Positions 8,104 to 16,493 are shown, counted from the stretch's first letter. The stretch is 33,304 nt of DNA from Desulfobulbus sp. (GCA_003604995.1 QZJD01000039.1:1-33304), one strand, 5' to 3'. A program made the numbers and translations. The notes: generated from the letters alone by a model not told the origin.

Positions 8104-8687
8104 CATTGTATATCTTCGAAATCGCGACGTATTTTTTCAATGCCTTCTCTGTAGGAATCGGCATCGCCATACGCAAAAAAATGACCATAACGGCTGTGCA
8201 GAGAGCCCGTTTTGCTGGCGTGCTTGATCGGGCACCAGTATTGCTCGGTCCTGGCGGCTATCTCCTGGACATAGGCAATGAGCCCGTTGAAATACCCGCA
8301 GTACACGCAATTTATTTTTTCAATGAGATTCAGGTACGACAGGGAATGGCGATCGATGACGATATAGTCGCTGCGCCGGACTTTGGGGATACCGTACACC
8401 GGAAAGCACACGGCATGATAGAGGGAGAGAACCAGGTCCAGAAAAATCGCCGGAACCAGGCAGGACCAGATGATCGGCGCGGTAAGGATGTTCAGCAGGG
8501 GCGCTTCGAGGAGATAGGTATGCAGTTTGATCACCAGGGTTTTCTGGTACTGCCGGGCGGCGTCTTCGAAGTAGACTTTTCGGCCTGATATTTTGTAGTA
8601 GAATTCCTTTTCCTTTTTTTGGATCTCCTGGGTGAGTTCCGCCTCCAGCCGTTTGATTTCGCTGATTATTTCATTAATTTTCTGCAT
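8103..8687 (-). CDS. Conserved membrane protein of unknown function
   Basis: 194 residues. The first 35 form a charged, coiled-coil-like helix (repeated I-K-R-L-E-A-E-L pattern). Two hydrophobic segments follow at about 60-100 (LLNILTAPIIWSCLVPAIF and neighbours). The soluble end contains a strongly conserved-looking block: VYGIPKVRRSDY, NCVYCGYFNG and EQYWCPIKHA. I recall similar proteins in many proteobacteria, all without an assigned role. The C-x2-C plus a later C and H could bind a metal or a cofactor, which is inference. The ribosome site before ATG 8687 is weak (GGAG about 19 bases upstream). It is a single gene facing the BCAM0308-type gene. Confidence 0.65.
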   Translation of the reverse strand: MQKINEIISEIKRLEAELTQEIQKKEKEFYYKISGRKVYFEDAARQYQKTLVIKLHTYLLEAPLLNILTAPIIWSCLVPAIFLDLVLSLYHAVCFPVYGIPKVRRSDYIVIDRHSLSYLNLIEKINCVYCGYFNGLIAYVQEIAARTEQYWCPIKHASKTGSLHSRYGHFFAYGDADSYREGIEKIRRDFEDIQ

Positions 8688-8964
8688 ATAGACCGTTCGT
8701 TCGGCTCCCTGTTCAGCCGTTGCCTAAAGACGGCGAGGTTGACACCAGTTATTGCGGCATGGGCATGTCCGCCTGGCATTGGGCTATGCGGTTCAGATGG
8801 AGAGGATACACCATGAGGGCACGATCGTCTTTGAGAAAAGAGCGATCTGGTCAGGGAGATGAAGGCATCTCCTAGCGAGTGAAAGGTTCCCGATCCGTAT
8901 CCCTTTTATTTATAGAGAAATTTCGGGCTGTTGCGTGTAGGGATTTTTTTTCTGCCGCCAGCAT

Positions 8965-8993
8965 TTGACATTGCTACCACGGTGTGATAGTAA
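8965..8993 (+). promoter_or_regulatory. Promoter of candidate small RNA
   Basis: Consensus TTGACA (8965-8970), 17 bp, then TAGTAA (8988-8993) preceded by the extended -10 dinucleotide TG at 8985-8986. The predicted start is near 9000. Confidence 0.5.
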
Positions 8994-8999
8994 AGAAGT

Positions 9000-9124
9000 A
9001 AGTTGTATGTGCGTCAGCCTGACCGACCCAAGTCAAAGAACTCCGAATACCCTGACCGCACTTCAGCTTAGTTCTCCTTGTTGGGGCCCGGTCCGATGGA
9101 CATGCCGGACCGGGCCCTGCCTTT
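9000..9124 (+). ncRNA. Candidate small RNA of about 125 nt
   Basis: The span is bounded by a consensus-like promoter and a strong intrinsic terminator and has no good ribosome site or open frame of its own. Internally AGAACT (9036-9041) can pair with AGTTCT (9070-9075), and TGACCG occurs twice, each in a small structured context. It does not match 6S, SRP, tmRNA or RNase P as I know them. The exact ends are inferred from the signals. Confidence 0.4.
9084..9124 (+). terminator. Strong intrinsic terminator
   Basis: A perfect 12-bp stem, GGGCCCGGTCCG (9084-9095) with CGGACCGGGCCC (9106-9117), a 10-nt loop, then TGCCTTTT. It ends the candidate small RNA. No upstream coding gene on this strand needs it. 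Confidence 0.65.
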
Positions 9125-9315
9125 TCCCCCGAGCGAATCCCGCTGGTGCCTGCTGGGCGGCCGTTGCCGCCGGATCGTGTTTTTTCCCCGTGCTTGTGTT
9201 ATGGTGTCATACCATCTGCCCGGCGAACCTTTTTTTACCGCGGTCCGCAGGCTGGTACCCCGTATTTCGTCGTTGCGCGAATTCATCAATCGTATCAAGG
9301 GAGTAAAGCATAACC

Positions 9316-9984
9316 ATGGTGTTGTTGGCGAAAAAAACTCTGCATTCCCTCGCCCGCCCGGGCATGTTGGGCCTGATCGCTCTCTGCGCCGTCCTGGCCC
9401 TGCTCGTTTTCCTTGCCCTGTGGACCGGGATGGTCTGGCTGACGGCAGATCTGGTTGTGCTGGAACGTTCCTGGCTTGATACCGCGATCAACTGGCTGGT
9501 GGGAATCGTGCTGGGATTTGGCGGCTGGTTCATGCTGCCGGTGCTGGTGCTCCTGATTTCCGCGGCCTTTCAGGAAATCACCATCAGCAGGGTGGAGCAG
9601 ACGGAATATCCTGAGGCTATGCGGGCCGAGGAGCCGCACCTCTGGAGCGATCTTCGTCACGATATCCGCTTCGCCCTGAAGGCCCTGCTCCTCAACCTCC
9701 TGATTCTACCTTTTTATTTCATCGGTATCGGTTTCGTGCTGTCCGTTGTCCTGAACAGTTACCTGCTCGGCCGGGAGTTCTTTGAGGGTGCCGCCGGCTA
9801 TCACCTGGGCAAACCCGGAGCGAGGGAACTGGGCCGCCGCCACAAAAAGCTGGTCTACGGCAGCGGTCTGCTGCTTACCCTGTTGACCCTGCTGCCGGTG
9901 GTCAATCTCTTTGCCCCGATCATCGGCATCGTCTGGATGGTCCATCTCTATCATGACCTTCGGCCGGGGTTGACCTCCAACTGA
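9316..9984 (+). CDS. EI24-domain (CysZ-like) integral membrane protein
   Basis: 222 residues with about five hydrophobic segments (near 18-40, 60-95, 122-150, 190-215). The block N-S-Y-L-L-G-R-E-F-F near residue 150 is the signature of the EI24/CysZ family, whose bacterial member CysZ takes up sulfate. Most relatives in Desulfobacterota are only called EI24-domain proteins. Given the sulfur genes nearby a role in sulfate or sulfite movement is possible but not shown. AAGGGAG lies 12 bases before the ATG. It converges on the Cache-domain gene, with 15 bp between the stops. Confidence 0.75.
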   Translation: MVLLAKKTLHSLARPGMLGLIALCAVLALLVFLALWTGMVWLTADLVVLERSWLDTAINWLVGIVLGFGGWFMLPVLVLLISAAFQEITISRVEQTEYPEAMRAEEPHLWSDLRHDIRFALKALLLNLLILPFYFIGIGFVLSVVLNSYLLGREFFEGAAGYHLGKPGARELGRRHKKLVYGSGLLLTLLTLLPVVNLFAPIIGIVWMVHLYHDLRPGLTSN

Positions 9985-9999
9985 TCCGTTGCCGCCCAA

Positions 10000-10965
10000 T
10001 TATTTTTTTGGATTCGACTCTTTGGGAATAAAGTCCGGATACAGCTTCACCATGCAGTCCGGACAGATGCTGTGGCTGAACTGCGCCTGGGAATGGCGCT
10101 GGATGTAGGATTCGATCTGGTTCCAGTAGCCCTGGTCGTCTCTGATTTTTTTGCAGGAGGCGCAGATCGGCAGCAGGCCGCTGAGCAGTTTGACCTCGGA
10201 CAGAGCCTTTTTCAGTTCACCGGTCCGCCGGTCCACCAGTTCCTCCAGATGTTCGTAATACTTTTCCAGTTCCTTCTCAGCATTCCGCCGCTTGTTGGTT
10301 TCGCTCAGTCCCTGATAAATGATGGTGCAGGACAACAGGACGATCAGCAGCAGGATGGCGGCGGAGATATACACCAGTTCCCGGGCCATTTGGGCAAACT
10401 GGGCATGCACCTCCTCCAGGTATACGCCGGTGCCGATCACCCAGCCCCAGGGTTCAAACAGCTTGACATACGAGAGCTTGGGAACAATATGTTCCTCCCG
10501 GTCCTTCAACTGCCAGAGATACTCGACGTAGCCGCTGCCCTTCCGCAGCTTGACGGTATTGACAAATTCGAGGAACAGGCGTTTGCCGCTGGGGTCGGTA
10601 AAGGCACCCAGATCCCGGCCTTCCAGTTCCGGACGATAGGGATGCATGATCATCCTGGGGGTCAGATCGGTGATCCAGAAATAGTCCTTGTCCTCGCCGC
10701 CGTAACGCAGGCCGCGGACCTGCTGGACTGCCCTTCGCTGTGCCTCCGCCAGGGAAAGCTCTCCGCTCTGTACACGCTGAGCATAATAGGAGAGCATATT
10801 CACCGCGGCTTGGGTGAGCACGGTGATGGTTTCCTTTTTCTGTTCCAGGAGGTTATGTTTGGACATCGGCAGGACCAGGCCGAACAGGGTGATGACGAAG
10901 AGGGCGCCAGCCAGGAGCGGCGGAACGATGACCTTGAAGATGTCTGCTTTGGAAATAAGATACAT
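10000..10965 (-). CDS. Membrane sensor with single Cache domain and cysteine-rich C-terminal motif
   Basis: 321 residues. A membrane helix lies at about 12-33, then a periplasmic sCache_2 domain (about 40-190) with the family stretches DKDYFWITDL, M-I-M-H-P-Y and W-G-W-V-I-G-T-G-V-Y. A second membrane helix follows at 195-218, then a coiled coil (LEKYYEHLEELVDRR). It ends in a block of about 50 residues, LPICASCKKIRDDQGYW to CPDCMVKLYP, with two cysteine pairs. That tail often ends sensor kinases and response regulators in delta-proteobacteria. There is no kinase, GGDEF or methyl-accepting domain, so it must signal through a partner or by the cysteine module. It lies 17 bp after the ZIP gene and may be cotranscribed. 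Confidence 0.75.
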   Translation of the reverse strand: MYLISKADIFKVIVPPLLAGALFVITLFGLVLPMSKHNLLEQKKETITVLTQAAVNMLSYYAQRVQSGELSLAEAQRRAVQQVRGLRYGGEDKDYFWITDLTPRMIMHPYRPELEGRDLGAFTDPSGKRLFLEFVNTVKLRKGSGYVEYLWQLKDREEHIVPKLSYVKLFEPWGWVIGTGVYLEEVHAQFAQMARELVYISAAILLLIVLLSCTIIYQGLSETNKRRNAEKELEKYYEHLEELVDRRTGELKKALSEVKLLSGLLPICASCKKIRDDQGYWNQIESYIQRHSQAQFSHSICPDCMVKLYPDFIPKESNPKK

Positions 10966-10982
10966 GGCAAGGACTCAGCGGA

Positions 10983-11798
10983 TTATCCCAGGGCAACGTC
11001 CAGGGTCATCATCACCGCGAATCCGCAGATCGCCCCCATGGTGGCCATATCGTTATTGCCGGCACTCTGCGCCTCGGGAATAACCTCTTCCACCACCACG
11101 AAGATCATCGCGCCGGCGGCAAAGGCCAGGGCATAGGGCAGAATCGGCTGCATGCTGATGACCAGGGCCGCGCCGATGACCGCGGCCACCGGTTCCACCG
11201 CACCGGACAGCTGACCGTACCAGAAACTCTTCAGCCGGCTCAAGCCCTCCCGTCGCAGCGGCACCGAGACGGCCACCCCTTCCGGAAAGTTCTGGATGCC
11301 GATGCCCAGCGCCAGGGCTACCGCACCGGCCAGCGAAGCCGAAGGCAGGTCGACGGCCAGGGCGCCGAAGGCCACCCCCACCGCCAGCCCTTCCGGGATG
11401 TTGTGCAGGGTGATGGCCAGCACCAGCAGGACCGATTTGCGCCAGGTGGTGTGCAACCCCTCTGCTTCACTCAGGGGCAGGCCAAGGTGCAGATGCGGCA
11501 GGATCTTGTCGATCAGCCAGAGAAAACCGGCACCCAGCAGGAAGCCGCTGGTCGCCGGGAACCAGGGAGAGGCACCGCTGGCCCCTGCCATGTCGATGGC
11601 CGGAATCAGGAGGGACCAGCAACTGGCGGCCATCATCACTCCGGCGGCAAACCCCAGCATGCCGTCCAGGACCTTGCGGTGGATGGTCGCAAAGAAAAAA
11701 ACGGCAGCCGCCCCCAGAGCGGTCATCAGCCAGGTGAACAGGGTGGCCAGCAGGGCCTGGGTGACCGGTGACAGGCCGGGAAACCACTCCACAGACAA
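10983..11798 (-). CDS. ZIP-family metal transporter
   Basis: 271 residues with eight likely membrane helices, an inner-membrane carrier for zinc or other divalent metals into the cytoplasm. The family metal sites are visible: [14 protein letters not shown] in the fourth helix and N-F-P-E-G-V-A in the fifth, where the usual H-x-x-E pair is replaced by a N-F-P-E form typical of the GufA/ZupT branch. A histidine-containing loop ([10 protein letters not shown]) follows helix three. The only start with a good site is TTG 11798, seven bases after AAGGAG (11806-11811 reversed). The downstream Cache gene and upstream thiol peroxidase lie on the same strand, with a hairpin after tpx. The metal transported cannot be told. 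Confidence 0.85.
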   Translation of the reverse strand: MSVEWFPGLSPVTQALLATLFTWLMTALGAAAVFFFATIHRKVLDGMLGFAAGVMMAASCWSLLIPAIDMAGASGASPWFPATSGFLLGAGFLWLIDKILPHLHLGLPLSEAEGLHTTWRKSVLLVLAITLHNIPEGLAVGVAFGALAVDLPSASLAGAVALALGIGIQNFPEGVAVSVPLRREGLSRLKSFWYGQLSGAVEPVAAVIGAALVISMQPILPYALAFAAGAMIFVVVEEVIPEAQSAGNNDMATMGAICGFAVMMTLDVALG

Positions 11799-11820
11799 TG
11801 CGTTTCTCCTTGCGGGGCTT

Positions 11821-11863
11821 GCCGACGACGGCCGCCCTCAAAAGGAGGGTGGCCGTTGTCGGC
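11821..11863. repeat. 19-bp hairpin between tpx and the ZIP gene
   Basis: Arms at 11821-11839 and 11845-11863 match at 17 of 19 positions around a 5-nt loop. The two differences are G-T wobbles on the plus strand and A-C mismatches on the minus strand. No T-run follows, so it may act as an RNA stabiliser or protein site rather than a classic terminator. Confidence 0.5.
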
Positions 11864-11876
11864 AGGGGGATTGCGA

Positions 11877-12380
11877 TTAATGTTTCAGCACGTGAAGGGC
11901 TGCTTCGTAGTCGGGCTCCTGACCGATTTCCGGGACCAGTTCCGTATAAACTATCTTTCCCTCCGGATTGATGATCACAATGGAACGGGCGAGCAGTCCG
12001 GCAATAGGCCCGTCAACAATGGTCACGCCGTACCGTTTGCCGAACTCGGGGGAGCGGAAGACCGACAGGGGGATGACCCGCTCCAGTCCCTCGCCCTCGC
12101 AGAAGCGCTTGTGGGCAAAGGGCAGGTCCGCGGACACGCAGAGAATCACGGTATCGGGCAGCCCGCCGGCCTCGGCATTGAACCGTCGGACCGAGGCGGC
12201 GCACACCGAGGTGTCAATGCTCGGGAAGATGTTAAGGACAACGTTTTGCCCGGCGAAATCCGCCAGGGTACAGTCGGAGAGATCGGTCCTGGTCAGGGTG
12301 AACGAAGGGGCGGGGCTGCCAGCAACGGGCAGTTCGCCCACCGTACGGATCGGATTGCCTTGCAGGGTGATCTGGGCCAT
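11877..12380 (-). CDS. tpx: Thiol peroxidase (atypical 2-Cys peroxiredoxin)
   Basis: Reduces hydrogen peroxide and alkyl peroxides with thioredoxin as donor. 167 residues, the normal Tpx length. The peroxidatic cysteine is C60 in SIDTSVCAASVRRFN and the resolving cysteine C94 in HKRFC; both match the E. coli positions 61 and 95. The start is ATG 12380, preceded by AAGGAGT; a longer frame to 12449 has no site. It is divergent from the small DnaJ-type gene and has a promoter with an overlapping palindrome, suggesting redox or oxygen control. Such an enzyme is expected in an anaerobe that meets oxygen at times. Confidence 0.93.
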   Translation of the reverse strand: MAQITLQGNPIRTVGELPVAGSPAPSFTLTRTDLSDCTLADFAGQNVVLNIFPSIDTSVCAASVRRFNAEAGGLPDTVILCVSADLPFAHKRFCEGEGLERVIPLSVFRSPEFGKRYGVTIVDGPIAGLLARSIVIINPEGKIVYTELVPEIGQEPDYEAALHVLKH

Positions 12381-12452
12381 GATGCTACTCCTTGTCGTGC
12401 AAAGGATGATGAGTTGAGCGACCGGGAAAAGGTTTCGCAGCCTGTACAACGT

Positions 12453-12482
12453 ATTCTATCATTTGGGAAACTATATTACCAA
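12453..12482 (-). promoter_or_regulatory. Predicted tpx promoter
   Basis: On the reverse strand TTGGTA (12482-12477), 18 bp, then TAGAAT (12458-12453, 5 of 6). The transcription start would lie near 12446, about 65 nt before the ATG. Confidence 0.4.
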
Positions 12483-12486
12483 TATA
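12472..12486. promoter_or_regulatory. Palindrome TATATTACCAATATA over the tpx -35 region
   Basis: A perfect 6-3-6 inverted repeat overlaps the -35 box of tpx and lies upstream of the divergent DnaJ-type gene. It is operator-like; it does not fit a 7-1-7 Fur/PerR box well. The regulator is unknown. Confidence 0.4.
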
Positions 12487-12577
12487 CTGATAACAATGAG
12501 TTTCATTTCTGCCTAGTGGTACGGAAAGGAATTTGATTTTTCTGGAGCCGGGGCGGAATTCCGGCTACAAGGGATTT

Positions 12578-12781
12578 ATGAAGAAACCATGTGCGACCTG
12601 CGGCGGGACGGGCCAGATAGGATTTTTTCAGGGGGAAAGCAGGTTTCTCCTCACCTGGGAGGAATGCCCCCGTTGCCTGGGAACCGGCTTGCGCGAAGCT
12701 CCGGAAGAGGGGCGCACGATTGCTTCCGATCCGCAAACAGGCAAGGGCAAAAAATCGCGAAAAAAGGACGGCATGAAGTAA
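12578..12781 (+). CDS. Small DnaJ-type zinc-finger protein
   Basis: 67 residues. Two C-x2-C-x-G-x-G repeats, CATCGGTG and CPRCLGTG, about 25 residues apart, form one zinc site like half of the DnaJ cysteine-rich domain. There is no J-domain and no substrate-binding domain, and the lysine-rich end is probably disordered. Similar stand-alone proteins occur in Desulfobacterota without a known role. The start is ATG 12578 after AAGGGA; a TTG at 12533 would add 15 residues that look like random translation. It converges on aroD with 11 bp between stops. Confidence 0.65.
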   Translation: MKKPCATCGGTGQIGFFQGESRFLLTWEECPRCLGTGLREAPEEGRTIASDPQTGKGKKSRKKDGMK

Positions 12782-12792
12782 CGCGCCCAGGT

Positions 12793-13524
12793 TCAGCTTC
12801 CGCTTCCTCCCCGCAGGAGGGCCAGGGCCGCTTTCAGCTCCGGCACGGTGAGCTGGCCCGGCGCGGTCGCTTGCCTGACATCCAGGGCCGCGTAGGTCAT
12901 GAAGCCGCCGAGGAGCAGGGTGACGATCCGGCTGATCCGGCCGGCCTCGCCCATGCAGAAGGCGATCAGGGGAAAGCCGTACCGTTTCGCCTCGCCCTGG
13001 AGGTTGAGCACCCGGAGCACGTCCAGGTGATCGTGGGCCATGGTGACGATCTTGCCGATATGGGCACCGCTTTCGACCTGTTCCCGGAGAATCGCCGAGA
13101 GCCGGGCTGCATCGGGGGTCCGGACGAAATCATGGTGGGAGACGATCAGCCGGGTGGCAGAACTCTCGATCTCCTCCAGCAGCAGCTGCCGCAGGGCAGG
13201 GGCTGTGCGCAGCTCCAGATCCACGAAGGACGCTCCGCAGTGCACCGCGGTCAACAGCGATTCCAGGCGCTCTTCCTCCGGGGCATTGCAGGCGCCGCCC
13301 TCCCAGGCCGCCCGGTTGGTGAAGAGCAGGGGCCGATCGATCTCCCGGCAGAGGGCCGGGATGTCCGGCTGCACCATGGCATCCAACCGGATCTCCACCA
13401 CATCGACATCAGGGAGGAGGGGCCGGACCGCTCGGACCGCCGATCGGCTGTCCGGCCGGGCCACGGCAACGCAGATGCCGCCGCCGGCACCTGTTTTTTC
13501 TCCGTTTCCCGGTTCCATGCTCAC
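12793..13524 (-). CDS. aroD: Type I 3-dehydroquinate dehydratase
   Basis: Third step of the shikimate pathway: dehydration of 3-dehydroquinate through a Schiff base. The 243 residues form one TIM barrel. The catalytic pair is visible, H131 in SHHDF and the Schiff-base lysine K158 in IGKIVTMA, as are EIRLD near 44 and the substrate loop GEAGRISRI near 192. The start is GTG 13524, whose GTGA overlaps the pyrD stop; ATG 13518 is a possible alternative. The grouping with pyrK-pyrD looks like operon convenience rather than a shared pathway. The first enzyme of the same pathway is encoded at 31471-32820. Confidence 0.92.
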   Translation of the reverse strand: MSMEPGNGEKTGAGGGICVAVARPDSRSAVRAVRPLLPDVDVVEIRLDAMVQPDIPALCREIDRPLLFTNRAAWEGGACNAPEEERLESLLTAVHCGASFVDLELRTAPALRQLLLEEIESSATRLIVSHHDFVRTPDAARLSAILREQVESGAHIGKIVTMAHDHLDVLRVLNLQGEAKRYGFPLIAFCMGEAGRISRIVTLLLGGFMTYAALDVRQATAPGQLTVPELKAALALLRGGSGS

Positions 13525-14462
13525 TCCAACTGCAGGCTGCCGATCACCTGCCGGATCGAGGAGAGGCCCTGGTTCCGCAGAAAGGCGGCGAGGCCGTCAA
13601 TGATCTCCTCGGTGGCCGTGGGCTGAAAGAAATTGGCAGTGCCGACCTGAACCGCCGTCGCGCCGGCAATGAGGAATTCCAGGGCGTCCTCGCCGGTAGT
13701 GATCCCGCCGATGCCGATCACCGGGATGGAGACGGCCCGGGCCACCTGCCAGACCATGCGCAGGGCCACCGGCTTGATCGCCGGTCCGGACAGGCCGCCG
13801 ACCACGTTGGCCAGCCGCGGTTTCCGGGTGCGGACGTCGATGGCCATGCCGAGCAGGGTGTTGATCAGGGACAGGGCATCCGCGCCGGCATCGGCCGCGG
13901 CCCGGGCAATCGCCGTAATATCGGTGACATTGGGGGAGAGCTTGACGATCACCGGCAGTCCGGTTTCGCGACGGACCGCGCCGGTGACCGCCGCCGCCAT
14001 TTCCGGTACCGTGCCGAAGGCCACCCCGCCCTTTTTCACATTGGGGCAGGAGATGTTGACCTCCAGGGCGGCGATGCCCTCCACCCCGCTCAGGCGGCCG
14101 GCCAGGCGGGCATAGTCCTCCACGCTGTCGCCGAGGATATTGACGATCACCGGGGTCGCCAGGTCGCGCAGAAAGGGCAGCTTTTTGGTGATGAACCGCT
14201 CCACGCCGACGTTTTCCAGACCGATGGCGTTGAGCATGCCGCAGGCGGTTTCAATGATCCGGGGCGGCGGATTGCCTGGCCGGGGAACCAGGGAGATGCC
14301 CTTGACGATGATCGCCCCCAGCCGCTCCAGGTTCACCAGGGCGGCAAACTCCCGGCCGTAGCCGAAGGTGCCCGAGGCGGTGCACACCGGATTTTGCAGG
14401 GTCAGCGACCCGATCGTCACCCGCAGGTCCACGGGCGGCGGGGCGGCGGCTACCTGCTCCAT
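13521..14462 (-). CDS. pyrD: Dihydroorotate dehydrogenase, class 1B catalytic subunit
   Basis: An FMN enzyme oxidising dihydroorotate to orotate in pyrimidine synthesis; the 1B type passes electrons through PyrK to NAD. 313 residues forming a TIM barrel. C139 in VNISCPNV is the expected active-site base, and the phosphate-binding glycines are seen in [14 protein letters not shown]. The start is ATG 14462 with GAGGAGG before it; a 51-residue longer frame is antisense to nothing and overlaps pyrK, so it is rejected. It overlaps pyrK by 13 bp and aroD by 4 bp, showing translational coupling of all three. Confidence 0.93.
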   Translation of the reverse strand: MEQVAAAPPPVDLRVTIGSLTLQNPVCTASGTFGYGREFAALVNLERLGAIIVKGISLVPRPGNPPPRIIETACGMLNAIGLENVGVERFITKKLPFLRDLATPVIVNILGDSVEDYARLAGRLSGVEGIAALEVNISCPNVKKGGVAFGTVPEMAAAVTGAVRRETGLPVIVKLSPNVTDITAIARAAADAGADALSLINTLLGMAIDVRTRKPRLANVVGGLSGPAIKPVALRMVWQVARAVSIPVIGIGGITTGEDALEFLIAGATAVQVGTANFFQPTATEEIIDGLAAFLRNQGLSSIRQVIGSLQLE

Positions 14463-15235
14463 AGCACCTCCTCGGCCCGGAACACCGGACCCTCTTTGCA
14501 GACATGGTGAAAGCCGCCGCTGCTGGCCGGAAAGGTGCAGCCCAGGCAGGCGCCCAGACCGCAGGCCATGTGCGCTTCCAGGGATACCTGGCAGGCCACC
14601 CCGGCCTGCCCGCACTTGCCGGCCACGGTGCGCATCATCGGCAGGGGGCCGCAGACATACACCTGCCGCACCTCGGCCAGGAGCGCATCCAGCAGATCGG
14701 TGACCAGGCCGGGGTGGCCGAGGCTGCCGTCATCGGTCGCCGTGAGGACCGGATAGCCCAGTTCGCTGAATTCCTGGGCGAGCAGGAGCAGCTCGGCCTG
14801 GGTCTGCGCCCCGAGCAGGACCGGCGGGTTGGCGGCGCCGTGGCCGCTGATCAGCAGATGCTGTGCGAGAAAATAGAGGGGGGCGATGCCCATGCCGCCG
14901 CCGATCAGGCAGTGCGGCCCGCCGGGATCGGGGGCAAAGCCGCTGCCGAGAGGGCCGATGACATCGAGCCGTTCCCCGGGCATGGCCGCGGCCAGCAGCC
15001 TGGTCCCCTTGCCGATAACCTTGAAGAGCACGGCCAGTTTGCCGTCGCCGGTGACCTTGTGGATGGAAAAAGGCCGGCGCAGCAGCGGATCAAGGGTCTC
15101 GCCGGCGCGGACCATGACAAACTGCCCCGGCTGCGCGGCGGCCGCGATGCGCGGGCAGTGCACGGTCAGGCGAAACACGTCGCCGGTCAGTTGCTCCCGA
15201 CGGACAATGGTTGATTTTTCCTGGAATTCAGCCAT
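14450..15235 (-). CDS. pyrK: Dihydroorotate dehydrogenase electron transfer subunit
   Basis: The FAD and [2Fe-2S] subunit that links PyrD to NAD. 261 residues: a ferredoxin-reductase-like FAD domain with RRPFSIHK at 53-60, a NAD domain beginning near [13 protein letters not shown], and a C-terminal iron-sulfur motif with C225, C230, C233 and C246 (C-x4-C-x2-C-x12-C). The length and order are normal. No strong ribosome site precedes ATG 15235. It is the first gene of the pyrK-pyrD-aroD run and diverges from the prepilin peptidase gene across 86 bp. Confidence 0.92.
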   Translation of the reverse strand: MAEFQEKSTIVRREQLTGDVFRLTVHCPRIAAAAQPGQFVMVRAGETLDPLLRRPFSIHKVTGDGKLAVLFKVIGKGTRLLAAAMPGERLDVIGPLGSGFAPDPGGPHCLIGGGMGIAPLYFLAQHLLISGHGAANPPVLLGAQTQAELLLLAQEFSELGYPVLTATDDGSLGHPGLVTDLLDALLAEVRQVYVCGPLPMMRTVAGKCGQAGVACQVSLEAHMACGLGACLGCTFPASSGGFHHVCKEGPVFRAEEVLWSR

Positions 15236-15321
15236 GGAACGCGCTACAAGGAAAAGGATATGCCGGACTGATTTCGCCGCCGGCCAGAGTGGGACGGTTT
15301 ACCAAAGGAGACGATGCGCCG

Positions 15322-16116
15322 ATGATGGACATGGATGTGATTTTCCGTATTGCCGGTTTTGTCTTCGGGGCCGTGGTTGGCAGTTTTCTCAACGTGGTCA
15401 TTTTCCGGCTCCCCGCCGAGGGGGAGTCCATCGTCTATCCGCCGTCCCGCTGCCCGGCCTGTGGTACGCCCATCCGCTGGTACGACAATATCCCGATTGT
15501 GAGCTATGTCTTCCTGCGGGGACGATGCCGGGCCTGCCGCGGGACCATTTCCCCGCAGTACCCCCTGGTGGAGCTCTGCATGGCCCTCCTGTCCCTGGCG
15601 TTATACACCAAGTTTGGGTTGTCCTTCGAGTATTTTTTCTATTTTCTCTTCCTGGCTGCCCTGCTGGCGATTATTTTTATTGATATCCATCACCAGATCA
15701 TCCCGGACGTGATCAGTCTGCCGGGCATTCTGATCGGTTTTGCCGGCTCATTCATCAACAGTCAGCTTACCTGGCAGCAGTCCGGCCTGGGAATCCTGCT
15801 GGGCGGCGGCATGCTCTACGCGGTGGCCGCGGGCTATTTTCTGCTCACCCGGCGGGAAGGCATGGGCGGCGGCGATATCAAGCTCCTGGGGATGATCGGC
15901 GCCTTCCTCGGGGTACAGAGCCTGCTGTTCGTGGTCTTTGCCAGTTCGCTCACCGGCAGCGCGGTGGGCATAGCGGCCATGCTCAAGAAGGGCCAGGGCG
16001 GCAAGACCCGCATCCCCTACGGCCCCTTTCTGGCGCTCGGCGCCATGCTTTTTCTTTTTTTCCAGGAGGATATCTTCCGTCTCTGGAATTGGTATATGGA
16101 CATGGGCATTGAATGA
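15322..16116 (+). CDS. Prepilin peptidase / N-methyltransferase (A24 family)
   Basis: An inner-membrane aspartic protease that cuts the leader of type IV prepilins and type II secretion pseudopilins and methylates the new N-terminus. 264 residues and about eight membrane helices. The cytoplasmic zinc motif is complete: C44-x2-C47 and C69-x2-C72. The catalytic aspartates are D121 in FIDIHHQIIPD and D185 in GGGDIKLLG. This is the bifunctional PilD/GspO form with the methyltransferase domain. The start is ATG 15322 after AAAGGAG at 11 bases; a longer frame to 15211 lacks a site. No pilus genes are nearby, though the PilZ proteins in the window may relate to pilus control. Confidence 0.9.
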   Translation: MMDMDVIFRIAGFVFGAVVGSFLNVVIFRLPAEGESIVYPPSRCPACGTPIRWYDNIPIVSYVFLRGRCRACRGTISPQYPLVELCMALLSLALYTKFGLSFEYFFYFLFLAALLAIIFIDIHHQIIPDVISLPGILIGFAGSFINSQLTWQQSGLGILLGGGMLYAVAAGYFLLTRREGMGGGDIKLLGMIGAFLGVQSLLFVVFASSLTGSAVGIAAMLKKGQGGKTRIPYGPFLALGAMLFLFFQEDIFRLWNWYMDMGIE

Positions 16117-16142
16117 TCGCCGTACAATGAGGTGAAAAGACC

Positions 16143-16466
16143 ATGAGTGAAGAAAGCTGTCCCCTGCCGTCCCCCGGGCGGCCGGATGTTGCAACCATCT
16201 CTCTCCACCCAGCAACGAGGGTGGCGGATTACCAGGAAGCGATGAAGCTGGCCAAGGCGGAAGCGGAGCAGCGGCTGGGCGAATACATGCTGATGTCCTG
16301 GTACGATCGGGACCGGGACTACGAATCCCCGCCCAACACCACGGAATGCGCCGGCGACTGCGAAAAGAACGGCTATATCCTCTACGCCCTTCACCACGGG
16401 GCGACCCTTAAGGTGGACATCGAGGAGGGCAGGTTCATTTTTTACTTCACCCCGGTGGAGTGGTGA
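16143..16466 (+). CDS. AF1514-family (DUF5619-like) protein
   Basis: 107 residues, soluble, no signal sequence. The middle EQRLGEYMLMSWYDRDRDYE followed by a short C-x3-C and a closing G-A-T-L-K-V-D-I-E-E-G-R-F block match my memory of the AF1514 family, named after an Archaeoglobus fulgidus protein and common in sulfate reducers. No function is known. The ATG has GAGGTGA at a 7-base distance. It lies 26 bp behind the prepilin peptidase gene and 27 bp before the selenoprotein gene, so the three are probably one transcript. Confidence 0.7.
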   Translation: MSEESCPLPSPGRPDVATISLHPATRVADYQEAMKLAKAEAEQRLGEYMLMSWYDRDRDYESPPNTTECAGDCEKNGYILYALHHGATLKVDIEEGRFIFYFTPVEW

Positions 16467-16493
16467 AATTTTTTTATGCGCAAGGTGAACTCG

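Larger units (their letters stand above)
8688..9315. other. 628-bp intergenic region with small-RNA signals
   Basis: No supported protein gene. It contains a short hairpin GGAGATG/CATCTCC (8855-8872), a possible terminator made of ATCCCT (8899-8904) and AGGGAT (8939-8944) running into eight T, then a promoter and strong terminator that delimit a candidate small RNA (8965-9124). The forward frame through 8965-9306 runs straight through the terminator hairpin and looks spurious. Confidence 0.5.

Noticed and set aside
8965-9306. 113-residue forward frame in the 628-bp gap
   Set aside because: It begins in a -35 box, runs through a perfect terminator hairpin and has no ribosome site.
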